Part shown: positions 8,186-16,212 of the stretch, in pieces
Layout of the letters: each line of letters begins with the position of its first letter
Numbering within the stretch: the stretch's first letter is position 1
Program-made: the position numbers and the translations under genes
Origin: Pararhodobacter zhoushanensis
Lineage (GTDB): Bacteria; Pseudomonadota; Alphaproteobacteria; Rhodobacterales; Rhodobacteraceae
Direction of reading: 5' to 3'
DNA: 64,000 nucleotides
Assembly (NCBI RefSeq): GCF_003990445.1
Contig: NZ_REEZ01000002.1
Span: 623,121-687,120, forward strand
Notes under the pieces: model-generated
Databases searched by the model: none
What the model saw: only the letters and a program-made list of their open reading frames with translations
What the model was told of the DNA's origin: nothing

Positions 8186-9706
8186 TCAGAAGAAACCCAG
8201 CTTGTTGGGGTTGTAGCTGACCAGCATGTTCTTGGTCTGCTGGTAGTGGTCCAGCATCATCTTGTGCGTCTCACGCCCGATGCCCGACTGTTTGTAGCCG
8301 CCAAAGGCCGCATGCGCCGGATAGGCGTGGTAGTTGTTCACCCAGACGCGCCCGGCCTCGATGGCCCGGCCAAAGCGGTAGGCGCGGGTGCCGTCGCGGG
8401 TCCAGACACCAGCGCCCAGCCCGTACATCGTGTCATTGGCAATCGCCAGCGCCTCGGCCTCGTCCTTGAAGGTGGTCACCGACACGACCGGGCCAAAGAT
8501 TTCCTCTTGGAACACGCGCATCTTGTTGTGGCCCTTCAGGATCGTCGGCTGGATATAGAACCCGTTCGACAACTCGCCGTCAAAGGACGCCGCCGCGCCG
8601 CCGGCCAGAACCTCGGCCCCTTCCTCGACACCGATCTGCAGATAGGACAGGATCTTGTCCTGCTGCGCCCGGCTCGCCTGCGCGCCGACCATGGTGTCGG
8701 GCAGGCGCGGGTCGCCCTGCTTGATCGCCTTCACCCGGGCAATGGCGCGGGCGATGAACTCCTCGTAAATATCTTCCTGGATCAGCGCGCGCGAGGGGCT
8801 GGTGCAGACCTCGCCCTGGTTAAAGGCGAACAGCACGAAACCCTCGACCGCCTTGTCCAGAAACGCGTCATCCTGCGCCATCACATCGGAAAAGAAGATG
8901 TTGGGCGACTTGCCGCCCAGTTCCAGCGTGACCGGGATCAGGTTGACCGTCGCGGCCTCCATGATCTTGCGGCCCGTCGCGGTCGAACCGGTAAAGGCGA
9001 TCTTGGCGATCCGGCCTGAGCGCGCCAGCGCGTCGCCCGCCTCGGCCCCGAAACCGTTGACGATGTTGAGCACACCGGCGGGCAGCAGGTCGGCGATGAG
9101 TTCGACCAGCACCATGATCGCGGCGGGGGTCTGCTCGGCAGGCTTCATGACGATGCAGTTGCCCGCCGCCAGCGCCGGGGCCAGTTTCCACGCCGCCATC
9201 AGGATCGAGAAGTTCCACGGGATGATCTGGCCGACAACGCCCAGCGGCTCGTGAAAGTGATAGGCCACGGTGTCGGCGTCGATCTCGGACATGGTGCCTT
9301 CCTGACTGCGCAGGACGCCGGCGAAGTAGCGGAAGTGATCGACCGACAGCGGAATGTCAGCCGCCATCGTTTCGCGGATCGGCTTGCCGTTGTCCCAGGT
9401 CTCGGCCGTGGCGATCAGCGCGAGGTTTTCCTCGATCCGGTCGGCAATCTTGAGCAGGATGTTCGAGCGTTCCGTGGCCGAGGTCTTGCCCCAACCCTCT
9501 TTCGCCGCATGCGCCGCGTCCAGCGCCAGCGCGATATCGGCGGCGTCCGAGCGAGCGACTTCGCAGACCACGGCGCCGCTGATCGGCGTCACGTTGTCGA
9601 AATAGCGCCCGTTGACCGGGGCCACGAAGTGCCCGCCGATGAAGTTGTCGTAGCGCGATTTGAAGGGCGACGCGAAGCGGCTTTCAGCCTGAGTCATCTC
9701 GTTCAT
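8186..9706 (-). CDS. NAD-dependent aldehyde dehydrogenase (AcoD/ExaC-like)
   Basis: The 506-residue protein is full length for the aldehyde dehydrogenase superfamily. It shows the cofactor-site strand [29 protein letters not shown], the glutamate motif [12 protein letters not shown], the catalytic cysteine in [15 protein letters not shown], and EIFGPVVSV. The N-terminal [16 protein letters not shown] is typical of the acetaldehyde/chloroacetaldehyde dehydrogenase subgroup that works with AcoR-type regulators. Exactly such a regulator is encoded upstream on the same strand. The ribosome site is CAGGAGG, and a small GC hairpin (9726-9743) sits just upstream of it. The probable role is oxidation of a short-chain aldehyde to the acid in the cytoplasm. 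Confidence 0.88.
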   Translation of the reverse strand: MNEMTQAESRFASPFKSRYDNFIGGHFVAPVNGRYFDNVTPISGAVVCEVARSDAADIALALDAAHAAKEGWGKTSATERSNILLKIADRIEENLALIATAETWDNGKPIRETMAADIPLSVDHFRYFAGVLRSQEGTMSEIDADTVAYHFHEPLGVVGQIIPWNFSILMAAWKLAPALAAGNCIVMKPAEQTPAAIMVLVELIADLLPAGVLNIVNGFGAEAGDALARSGRIAKIAFTGSTATGRKIMEAATVNLIPVTLELGGKSPNIFFSDVMAQDDAFLDKAVEGFVLFAFNQGEVCTSPSRALIQEDIYEEFIARAIARVKAIKQGDPRLPDTMVGAQASRAQQDKILSYLQIGVEEGAEVLAGGAAASFDGELSNGFYIQPTILKGHNKMRVFQEEIFGPVVSVTTFKDEAEALAIANDTMYGLGAGVWTRDGTRAYRFGRAIEAGRVWVNNYHAYPAHAAFGGYKQSGIGRETHKMMLDHYQQTKNMLVSYNPNKLGFF

Positions 9707-9811
9707 GGTATTTCCTCCTGAAACACCGGGCTCCCCCGCCCGGACTGCACACAGGCTGTCAGCAGGGGGGCCGAGTCGTCAGGGGGGTGCAGAGGAACGC
9801 AGCGACAAGGC

Positions 9812-9827
9812 GTCTCAGAACTGAGAC
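9812..9827. promoter_or_regulatory. Palindrome, candidate operator for the GAF/Fis-type regulator
   Basis: GTCTCAG-AA-CTGAGAC is a perfect 7-2-7 dyad between the regulator gene and the aldehyde dehydrogenase gene, about 110 bases upstream of the latter's start and 13 bases past the regulator stop. Fis-type helix-turn-helix proteins bind dyads of this size, so it is a plausible upstream activating site. I found no convincing sigma-54 promoter in the gap. Confidence 0.5.
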
Positions 9828-9839
9828 ACTTCGCGCGGG

Positions 9840-10796
9840 TTATTCGCCGATGCTCAGGCGTTTCATCCGCCGATAGAGCGTGGCGCGGCCCACGCCCAGC
9901 GCGCGCGCCGCCTCGGTCACATTGCCCTGCGCACGGCTCAACGCACGGATGACCGCCGCGCGCTCGGCGCGCTCAAAGCCGGTCGGGCCATCCTCACGGC
10001 CAAACAGGTCCGACGCCGGGCGCGGTTTCAGCGCGCCGCTGAGTTCCAGACGGAACGCCCGCCGCGCGCCGCGCGTGGCACCGATCACCAGATCATCGGC
10101 ATCCACGGCAATCAGCATCGCCGCATCGGCCTCATCTGTCCCCGCCACGACAATGCGCGCGCCGGGATAGGACGCACGGAAATAATCCGCCTCGATCGCC
10201 CGCGCGGTCTGCGTGACCATCGCCGCGATCAGCCGGTTGTAGCCCGCCGTCTGATCGGCGCGGGCCGAGGACACGTCGAGCGCCGCCAGCACGCGGCCGT
10301 CGGGGCCAAAGATCGGCGCGTCCATGCAGCTCATACCGATGTTGCGGGCGAAGAAATGCTCGTCGCGGTGGATGATCACCTGCGTTTTCTCGGCCAGACA
10401 AGTGCCGATACCGTTGGTCCCCTCGTGCGCCTCGCTCCAGTCCGCGCCCAGCGCCAGCCCCCAGCTTTGGAACACCGCCGCATCCGAGTCCGAGCAGCGC
10501 TGTTCCAGCACGATCCCGTCCGCGTCGGTCAAGAGCACCCCGCAGCCCGAGCTGCCGACAAGGCCGAACAGCTGATCCAGCTTGGGACGCGATACGTTAA
10601 GGAAGCTGTCGAGCTGCGCCCTGCGGGCGGTCAGCGCATCGGTGCCGACCCTGCGGGCTTCGCGATGCTCGGCCGGATCGAGCCCGTGGTGCTGGACCGA
10701 ACGATGCCACGACGCTGCCAGCGCCGACCGCGCGGCGGCCGAGCCTGAACTGACCGATTCCAGAACCCGGTCGATATGGTGACTGTGGCGTGAAAT
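9840..10796 (-). CDS. AcoR-like regulator: GAF sensor plus Fis-type HTH, no AAA+ domain
   Basis: The protein has a GAF-like sensor (residues about 60-190: GCGVLLTDADGIVLEQR, EGTNGIGTCLAEKTQVII, MSCMDAPIFGPDGRVLAALD). A C-terminal Fis-type helix-turn-helix follows (AVIRALSRAQGNVTEAARAL, GVGRATLYRRMKRL). The central sigma-54-activating ATPase of true AcoR is absent, so it probably acts at sigma-70 promoters. I set the start at an ATT codon (10796-10794): an ideal AGGAGG lies 7 bases upstream and the protein then begins ISRHSHHIDRV, giving 318 residues. The alternative GTG at 10838 has no ribosome site. It likely controls the adjacent aldehyde dehydrogenase, and perhaps the divergent ABC operon. 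Confidence 0.82.
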   Translation of the reverse strand: MSRHSHHIDRVLESVSSGSAAARSALAASWHRSVQHHGLDPAEHREARRVGTDALTARRAQLDSFLNVSRPKLDQLFGLVGSSGCGVLLTDADGIVLEQRCSDSDAAVFQSWGLALGADWSEAHEGTNGIGTCLAEKTQVIIHRDEHFFARNIGMSCMDAPIFGPDGRVLAALDVSSARADQTAGYNRLIAAMVTQTARAIEADYFRASYPGARIVVAGTDEADAAMLIAVDADDLVIGATRGARRAFRLELSGALKPRPASDLFGREDGPTGFERAERAAVIRALSRAQGNVTEAARALGVGRATLYRRMKRLSIGE

Positions 10797-11031
10797 GGCG
10801 GCCCCTCCTGCGCGGCACGATACCTGCGCCCGGATCACCGGACAATCGCGCTTAGCGTGCGCGACTGGCGTGCTTTGGTCGCATAGGGGGGCCGAAGGCA
10901 GCCTGCCACGGCGGCTTTTCCCTTATTATAAACGCTCAGACCGCCCGATTGGGTGCATTTGCATCATAGGCCACCCGTCCGAATCATGGTCTCGTAACAG
11001 TCAAATAACAAAAACAACCGGGAGACAGACG
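10797..11031. promoter_or_regulatory. Divergent promoter region upstream of the ABC/DMFase operon
   Basis: This 235-base gap separates the GAF/Fis regulator (leftward) from the solute-binding protein gene (rightward). An AT-rich patch (CCCTTATTATAAACGC, near 10920-10935) and a second one before the start (CAAATAACAAAAACAACC) are the likely promoter and leader. GGGAGA is the ribosome site for the ATG at 11032. I could not assign a definite operator here for the LuxR protein encoded downstream. Confidence 0.4.
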
Positions 11032-12273
11032 ATGACCACCAGACTGGCCGGATACGCCGCCGCAGCGGCGCTTACCCTTGCAACCCCCGCCTTTGCCCAA
11101 GACATCCTGATCGGCATCCCCACCGCGCAGTCCAGCGTCGTCGGCGTGGCCGACCATGCCGACTGGCTGAACGGCGCGCAGATGGCGATTGACGACATCA
11201 ACGCAGAGGGCGGCGTCAACGGGCGCATGCTGCGCGCCGAGGTGGTCGATATCGACCTGCTCTCGCCCGAGGGCACCGTGGGCGCGTTTCAGGCCCTGAA
11301 CGCGCGCGGCGTCAGCGCGATTGCCTCGGCCTTCGTGATCATCCCGCAGCCCGCGATGGATGCTGCCGCTGCCAGCGGCGTACCCTATATGCACGGCAAC
11401 ACCTCGCTTTCGTCGGTCGAACTGGTCGCCCAGAACCCCGAGCGGTATCGCAACATCTTCATGATCGACCCTGACGAGACGTGGTACGGCTACGGCTTTA
11501 TCCGTTATCTGGACCAGCTTGAGGCCAGCGGCCAATGGAGCCCGGCCAACCACCGCATCCACATCGTGCAAGAGCAGATCGCCTATACACAGGTGATCAG
11601 TCAGGCCGCCCAGCGCGCCATCGCGGAATCGGATGGCCGGTGGGAGCTGGCCGAGGTGACCGACATCCAGTTCCCCGTGCAGGACTGGACCCCGGTGATC
11701 AACGCGCTCAAGGACGAGGGCGCGGGCGTGATCTTTGTCAGCCACTGGATCGCCGCCGAGCTGGCCGCCTTTGCCCAGCAATTCGCCTATGACCCCACGC
11801 CCGACTCGCTGGTCTATCTGCAATATGGCCCCAGCCAACCCGAATTCCTGGACCTTGCGCGCGGCGCGGGTGAGGGGATGATCTGGGGTACGGTCCTGGG
11901 CACCCCGCGTACCGAGGAAGGCATGGCCTTCCGCGACGCCTATATGGCGCTGCATGGCGAGAACATGGGCGAGGTCTATCCGGCCTCGGGCTATGACACG
12001 ATCCAGATGCTGGCTGAAGTCTGGCGCACCACCGACCCCGCCGATTTCGACGCCGTGGGTCAGGCGATCCGCCACCTCAGCTATCAGGGCCTTGCGGGCA
12101 CCTATACTTTCGACCGCGACCAGCAGCGCCCGCTGAACTACCCGTGGGAAACCGATGTCATGGCCGAGGGCATCCCGCATCTGATCTATCAGGTGCAGGA
12201 CAACCACCACACGATCATCCTGCCCGCCGAACTGGCCGAGGCCGAGTACCAGACCCCGCACTGGGCTGAGTGA
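11032..12273 (+). CDS. ABC transporter substrate-binding protein, branched-chain amino acid/amide type
   Basis: The 413-residue protein has a Sec signal peptide (MTTRLAGYAAAAALTLATPA, cleavage probably after FA before QDILIG). The Peripla_BP_6 fold follows: GAQMAIDDINAEGGVNGRML is the family-typical first-lobe helix. The ATG at 11032 is chosen because it follows GGGAGA and begins the signal peptide; upstream in-frame codons are non-coding. It is the first gene of an operon with two ATPases, two permeases and the dimethylformamidase homologue, so it should capture the amide-type substrate in the periplasm. Relatives bind urea, short amides or branched amino acids. Ligand residues cannot be assigned by eye. 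Confidence 0.88.
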   Translation: MTTRLAGYAAAAALTLATPAFAQDILIGIPTAQSSVVGVADHADWLNGAQMAIDDINAEGGVNGRMLRAEVVDIDLLSPEGTVGAFQALNARGVSAIASAFVIIPQPAMDAAAASGVPYMHGNTSLSSVELVAQNPERYRNIFMIDPDETWYGYGFIRYLDQLEASGQWSPANHRIHIVQEQIAYTQVISQAAQRAIAESDGRWELAEVTDIQFPVQDWTPVINALKDEGAGVIFVSHWIAAELAAFAQQFAYDPTPDSLVYLQYGPSQPEFLDLARGAGEGMIWGTVLGTPRTEEGMAFRDAYMALHGENMGEVYPASGYDTIQMLAEVWRTTDPADFDAVGQAIRHLSYQGLAGTYTFDRDQQRPLNYPWETDVMAEGIPHLIYQVQDNHHTIILPAELAEAEYQTPHWAE

Positions 12274-12280
12274 TCCTGCC

Positions 12281-12307
12281 CGGCGGGTGGCCCGGTGCCA
12301 CCCGCCG
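12281..12307 (+). promoter_or_regulatory. Intercistronic stem-loop after the binding-protein gene
   Basis: A perfect 11-base-pair stem (CGGCGGGTGGC, loop CCGGT, GCCACCCGCCG) lies between the binding-protein stop and the first ATPase start. There is no T-run, so it is more likely an mRNA-protecting or processing hairpin than a terminator. It could raise binding-protein levels over the membrane components. Confidence 0.6.
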
Positions 12308-12338
12308 ACCCCTTCCCGTCCTCTGATCAAGAGACGCC

Positions 12339-13064
12339 ATGTCCCCCCCTTCTTCCATCTTCGCCTGCGAAGGCGTGAGCCTTGCGCTGGGCGGTCGTCA
12401 GATCCTCAAGGATGTCGGCCTGCACGTCAGCCGCGGCGAGGTTCTGGGCCTGATCGGTCCCAATGGCGCGGGCAAGACCTCGCTGTTTGAGGTGCTCTCG
12501 GGCCGTTATGTCGCGCAATCGGGTCGCGTGGTGCTGGATGGCACGGATGTCACCAGACAAGACATCGTGCGCCGCTCGCGCCGGGGTCTGGCGCGCACCT
12601 TTCAAAGCCCCGTCGTGCCCTCGGCCCTGACCGTGGGCGAAACCTTCCGCGCCGCGCGCATGGCCTACCTGCCCTTCCGCTCTCGGCACGAGGCCGAATG
12701 GGCCGCCCGGCTGGTCAATCTGACCGTACCGTGGAGCCGCCCGGCGGGCAGTCTGGACACCTTCGACCGGCGCAAGCTGCTGCTCGCCTGCCTGTTGATG
12801 AGACGGCCCAAGGTCTTGCTGATGGACGAGCCCGCCTCGGGCCTGATCAACACCGAAATCGACGAGCTGGACCTGCTGCTGCGCACGCTGGTCGATGAAT
12901 ACCATCTGGCGGTGATCGTCATCGAGCACCGGCTGGAACTGCTGGAAGCACTGGCGGACCGCGTGACCGTGCTCAATCTGGGCGAAGTCATCGCCGAAGG
13001 CACGCCGCAGGGCGTCTTTGCCGACCCCGCCGTGCGCGCCGCCTATTTCGAGGGGACGGGATGA
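12339..13064 (+). CDS. ABC transporter ATPase, LivG-like, with degenerate signature motif
   Basis: This 241-residue ATPase has an intact Walker A (GPNGAGKT, residues 40-47), a Walker B with catalytic glutamate (LLMDEP, D163-E164) and a switch histidine (VIEHRLELL). Where the ABC signature LSxGQ should be, it reads LDTFD (residues 139-143), followed by the usual RRK and hydrophobic helix. The signature serine and glycine are both missing. The partner LivF-like ATPase keeps LSGGE. The pair would therefore form one canonical and one degenerate ATP site, unusual for this import family. It is cytoplasmic and coupled by ATGA overlap to the next gene. Confidence 0.88.
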   Translation: MSPPSSIFACEGVSLALGGRQILKDVGLHVSRGEVLGLIGPNGAGKTSLFEVLSGRYVAQSGRVVLDGTDVTRQDIVRRSRRGLARTFQSPVVPSALTVGETFRAARMAYLPFRSRHEAEWAARLVNLTVPWSRPAGSLDTFDRRKLLLACLLMRRPKVLLMDEPASGLINTEIDELDLLLRTLVDEYHLAVIVIEHRLELLEALADRVTVLNLGEVIAEGTPQGVFADPAVRAAYFEGTG

Positions 13065-13756
13065 CCCTGCTCAAGATCACCGACCTGTCCGCAGGCTATG
13101 GCCCGCTGCGCGTGCTGCACGAGATCAACCTGACCGTGGAACGCGGCGAGCGGCTGGCGATTGTCGGGCTGAACGGCCACGGCAAGACCACGCTCTTTCG
13201 CGCCATCACCCATCTGGTCGGCTGGCAACGCGGCTCGATCCTGTTCGACGGGGTTGAGATCGGCGGCCAGCGCAGCCTTGGCGAAGGCCGCAAGACCCCC
13301 GGCATCGTGCGCCTTGGCGTGGCGATGACCCCGCAGGGCGACGCGATCTTTCCCGGCCTGACCGTGCGCCAACACCTCGATTGCGGGGCGTGGTCCAAGC
13401 AGGCGTGGCGCGAACGGGCGAAACGGCGCGAGGCGATCTTCGATCTGTTCCCGCCCCTGCGCAAACTGGAAAACACCACCGTCGGCACCCTGTCGGGCGG
13501 TGAGCGGCGCATGGTCAGCGTCGGCCGCGCCCTGATGACCGAAGCACGGCTCTATCTGATCGACGAGCCGTCGTTGGGCCTGGCCCCTGTCATCAGCCAG
13601 CGCGTCATCGCCGCGCTGCGTGAGATCGACGTGAAAGACGGGGCCATCATTATCGCCGAGCAGAACGTGACGCTGCTGGACGGACAGGTCGACCGGATGA
13701 TCGGCATGCACGCCGGTCGTCTGCGCGGCGATGTCGGACATGTGGAGCTGGGCTGA
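13061..13756 (+). CDS. ABC transporter ATPase, LivF-like
   Basis: The 231-residue protein has Walker A GLNGHGKTT, a full signature LSGGERRMVSVGRAL, Walker B LYLIDEPSLGLAPV and switch region IIIAEQNV. These are the standard features of LivF/UrtE ATPases of branched-chain and urea transporters. A family-typical loop (VRLGVAMTPQGDAIFPGLTV) precedes the signature. It overlaps the LivG-like gene by ATGA and the LivH-like gene by one base, so the ABC subunits are translated together. Its intact signature would close over the Walker A of the LivG-like partner. Confidence 0.92.
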   Translation: MTLLKITDLSAGYGPLRVLHEINLTVERGERLAIVGLNGHGKTTLFRAITHLVGWQRGSILFDGVEIGGQRSLGEGRKTPGIVRLGVAMTPQGDAIFPGLTVRQHLDCGAWSKQAWRERAKRREAIFDLFPPLRKLENTTVGTLSGGERRMVSVGRALMTEARLYLIDEPSLGLAPVISQRVIAALREIDVKDGAIIIAEQNVTLLDGQVDRMIGMHAGRLRGDVGHVELG

Positions 13757-14682
13757 TGGATGCTGCGCTGATCGTTTACGCCCTGAACCTGAGCGCGATC
13801 TACGCGCTGATGGCGATCGGGATTTCGCTGCTCTGGTCCTCGATCGGGATGCTGAACATGGCCCATGGCGCGACCTTCGCCGTGGCCGGATACGGCACGC
13901 TGGTGCTGGGCAACGCGCTGTTGCCGCTGGTCGAGGCGGTGTTTGACGGCTGGGCCATCCTGCCACTGCTGAAAATGACCGTGCTGCTGCTGTCCGGTGT
14001 CACGGTTGGCGCGCTGTTTGGCGGGCTGATCTATCTGCTGGGCTTCCTGCCGATCCACGACAAGGCCAACTTCCCGGTGCGCGGGATGATCGTCACGCTG
14101 GCGATCAACCTTGCCACGGTGCAGGCGCTCTTGTGGTGGTTCGGCCCCCGGCAACAGGCGCTGCCCAATGTGTTTGGCTTTGGCCGCCTGAACCTGTTCG
14201 GCATCCCGCTGCGCTATGATCAGGCGATGACCATCGGTGCCACCGTGGTGCTCTTGGGCGTGGTGCTGGCGTGGCTGCGGCTCAGCCGCAAGGGGCTGGA
14301 GATCCGCGCCATGATGCAGAACGCCGAGGGCGCGGCGCTGTCGGGGATCTCGGTCCGCCGCACGGCGCTGCCGGTAGTGGCGGTGACGGGTGCCATGGCG
14401 GGCGCGGCGGCGGTGCTGCTCTCGCAGACCGTCTATGTCAGCCCCGGCGCAGGCGCGATGCCGCTGATCAAGGGCATGATCATCGCGCTCTTGGGCGGTC
14501 TTGGGTCCGTGCCCGGTGCGGCGATTGCCGCGCTGTTGGTCGGCACGCTTGAGGCCGTCACCGGGGCGATCCCCTTCCTTGGCCAGCGGATGGTGCTGGT
14601 GGTGCAGTTCGGCTTCATCATCACCGTTCTGATCATCCGCCCGCGCGGTATCGGCGGCCTGTTGAGCGAGACGCGCAAATGA
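13756..14682 (+). CDS. ABC transporter permease, LivH-like
   Basis: This 308-residue integral membrane protein has about eight hydrophobic segments and the LivH signature near the N-terminus (YALMAIGISLLWSSIGMLNMAHGATFAVAGYG). The cytoplasmic coupling region before the last spans reads GLEIRAMMQNAEGAALSGIS, which should contact the ATPases. It overlaps the LivF-like gene by one base and the LivM-like gene by four (ATGA). Together with the LivM-like fusion it forms the membrane channel of the importer. Confidence 0.92.
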   Translation: MDAALIVYALNLSAIYALMAIGISLLWSSIGMLNMAHGATFAVAGYGTLVLGNALLPLVEAVFDGWAILPLLKMTVLLLSGVTVGALFGGLIYLLGFLPIHDKANFPVRGMIVTLAINLATVQALLWWFGPRQQALPNVFGFGRLNLFGIPLRYDQAMTIGATVVLLGVVLAWLRLSRKGLEIRAMMQNAEGAALSGISVRRTALPVVAVTGAMAGAAAVLLSQTVYVSPGAGAMPLIKGMIIALLGGLGSVPGAAIAALLVGTLEAVTGAIPFLGQRMVLVVQFGFIITVLIIRPRGIGGLLSETRK

Positions 14683-16208
14683 CCCAACCCATCGCTCCTG
14701 TCTTTCACCGCGTCGGCAACCGGCGGCATGAATTCACCCTTGCTCCCGATGGCAACCGCGACTGGCACCGGGGCCGCGTGCCGGGCCTGAGCCGTCACTG
14801 GCTGAAATGGCGCGGCGGTTATAACCCCAAGACCCTGCAACGCGAGCGGCGGCTGGCCGACAAGCGGCCCCTGTGGTGGCTGATCGGTCTGGGCGGGCTG
14901 GCCTGCGCCGCGCCGATGCTGCCCGACACGCTGCTGCAGGTCGCCGTGGTCTTCTGCGTCTTTGCCGCGATCAATGTGATCTGGACCTTGATCATTGGTG
15001 CTGCGGGCATCCTGTCGCTCGCGACCATGGCCGTGGTGGGTCTGGCCGGTTATGCCGCTGCCGCTGCGAATGTGTATCTCGGCGTGCCCTGGCCCTTGAT
15101 GTTCGCGGTGGGGGCCTTTGTCGGGCTGGTGGTCGGCGGGCTGCTCGCCCTGCCCTCGACCCGCATCGACGGGCTCTATTACGCCCTGCTCACCATCGGC
15201 GTGGCCGAGATTTGCCGTGTCTCCATCAGCCAGATCCGTGCGCTGGCGCCGCAGAACTCGTCGATCAACAACGTCGGCTCGTTCATCCCGCAGGACTGGT
15301 ATCTGCAACGCCCAGGTCTGCTGCTGGGCTTTGCCACCGCCTTCGTGCTCTTGTTGCTGGCGCTGCTGCTGTTCCGGGTCATCAACTCGGAACGGCTGGG
15401 CCTGCAACTGCAAGCGGCGCGCGAGGATGAGGATTTCTCGGAAGCCGTCGGCATCGATTATCGCCGCGCGCGGCTGCATGTGTTCCTGATCTCATCCGCC
15501 GCGCTGGGCTTTGTCGGCGCGTATTACGCGATGCTCTACCGCTCGATCAGCCTGAACGTCTTCTCGCTGGATCAGCTTTTGCTGATGTTCGCCATGATCG
15601 TCATCGGCGGCATGGGCCGGGCCGAGGGCGCGGTGATCGGCACCGCCATCGTCGTCGTCATCGACCGCGCGCTGATCGACCTGGGGCCTTTGCGTATCAT
15701 CCTGATTGCGGCGGTGATGATCGCCGTCACGCTTACCACACATCACGGTCTGGCCGATGTGCGCAGCCAGTTCCGGGGCTGGCGCCACCGGATCCGGTCC
15801 GAACGCCGCGCCGCCAGCACCCGCAAGGGAGGGGAAGTCATGCCCGAAGAAGCCACCGAGATCGCTGACAAGCAACTGATCGCCTATCGCCGCTTTGACC
15901 GCCGCCTGCGCGACCGGCTCAAGGAGATGGTCACGCCCGAACTGATCGAACAGCACCGGTCAGCGCCGCTGGGTCCGCATTCCGACGCGCTGGCCCGCGT
16001 GCTGAACTATTTCCGCCGCGGCGAGATGCCCGACAAATACGCCATCCTGCAAGAGGGCGACGCGGGCGCGTGGCGCTACAGCGTGATGGCGCTGTCGGGT
16101 GAGCCGGGCAAACCGCCGCGCGTGGTCGATGACCGCGTCTATGAAACCCGCGACGAGGCGTATCACGCCGTCTTCCTGCTGCGGGTCAACGATCTGTTGG
16201 AAAGCTGA
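14679..16208 (+). CDS. LivM-like ABC permease fused to a DMFase small-subunit (DmfA1-like) domain
   Basis: The 509-residue frame has three parts. Residues 1-65 form a polar N-terminal extension. Residues 66-370 are a LivM-type permease (about eight spans; coupling segment LGLQLQAAREDEDFSEAVGI). Residues 388-509 form a soluble domain with ALARVLNYFRRGEMPDKYAI, GAWRYSVMAL and a C-terminal DEAYHAVFLLRVNDLL. That last part matches, by my recollection, the roughly 130-residue alpha subunit of Paracoccus N,N-dimethylformamidase, and the very next gene encodes the beta subunit. No stop separates permease and domain. An internal ATG at 15840, preceded by GGGAGGGG, could also yield a free 122-residue subunit. 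LivM C-termini face the cytoplasm, so a fusion would tether the amidase to the importer. Confidence 0.85.
   Translation: MTQPIAPVFHRVGNRRHEFTLAPDGNRDWHRGRVPGLSRHWLKWRGGYNPKTLQRERRLADKRPLWWLIGLGGLACAAPMLPDTLLQVAVVFCVFAAINVIWTLIIGAAGILSLATMAVVGLAGYAAAAANVYLGVPWPLMFAVGAFVGLVVGGLLALPSTRIDGLYYALLTIGVAEICRVSISQIRALAPQNSSINNVGSFIPQDWYLQRPGLLLGFATAFVLLLLALLLFRVINSERLGLQLQAAREDEDFSEAVGIDYRRARLHVFLISSAALGFVGAYYAMLYRSISLNVFSLDQLLLMFAMIVIGGMGRAEGAVIGTAIVVVIDRALIDLGPLRIILIAAVMIAVTLTTHHGLADVRSQFRGWRHRIRSERRAASTRKGGEVMPEEATEIADKQLIAYRRFDRRLRDRLKEMVTPELIEQHRSAPLGPHSDALARVLNYFRRGEMPDKYAILQEGDAGAWRYSVMALSGEPGKPPRVVDDRVYETRDEAYHAVFLLRVNDLLES
15826..15842 (+). promoter_or_regulatory. Internal ribosome binding site and ATG at the permease/DmfA1 junction
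   Basis: The sequence AGGGAGGGGAAGTCATG places a strong purine-rich ribosome site about 6 bases before an in-frame ATG (residue 388 of the fusion). Initiation here would give a 122-residue protein starting MPEEATEIADKQ, close to the size of the free DMFase alpha subunit. This implies either dual products from one frame or a relic of formerly separate genes. Confidence 0.6.
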
Positions 16209-16212
16209 GACC

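Noticed and set aside
9840..10796. Sigma-54-dependent activator (full AcoR)
   Set aside because: There is no AAA+ domain between the GAF and Fis regions, and no sigma-54 promoter was seen upstream of the neighbouring gene.
10795..11031. Longer start for the ABC binding protein
   Set aside because: The upstream part is promoter sequence; the signal peptide begins at 11032 after GGGAGA.
16099..16212. Longer N-terminus for the DMFase large subunit
   Set aside because: These codons overlap the DmfA1-like domain in another frame; the start at 16213 has a ribosome site and the family-typical N-terminus.
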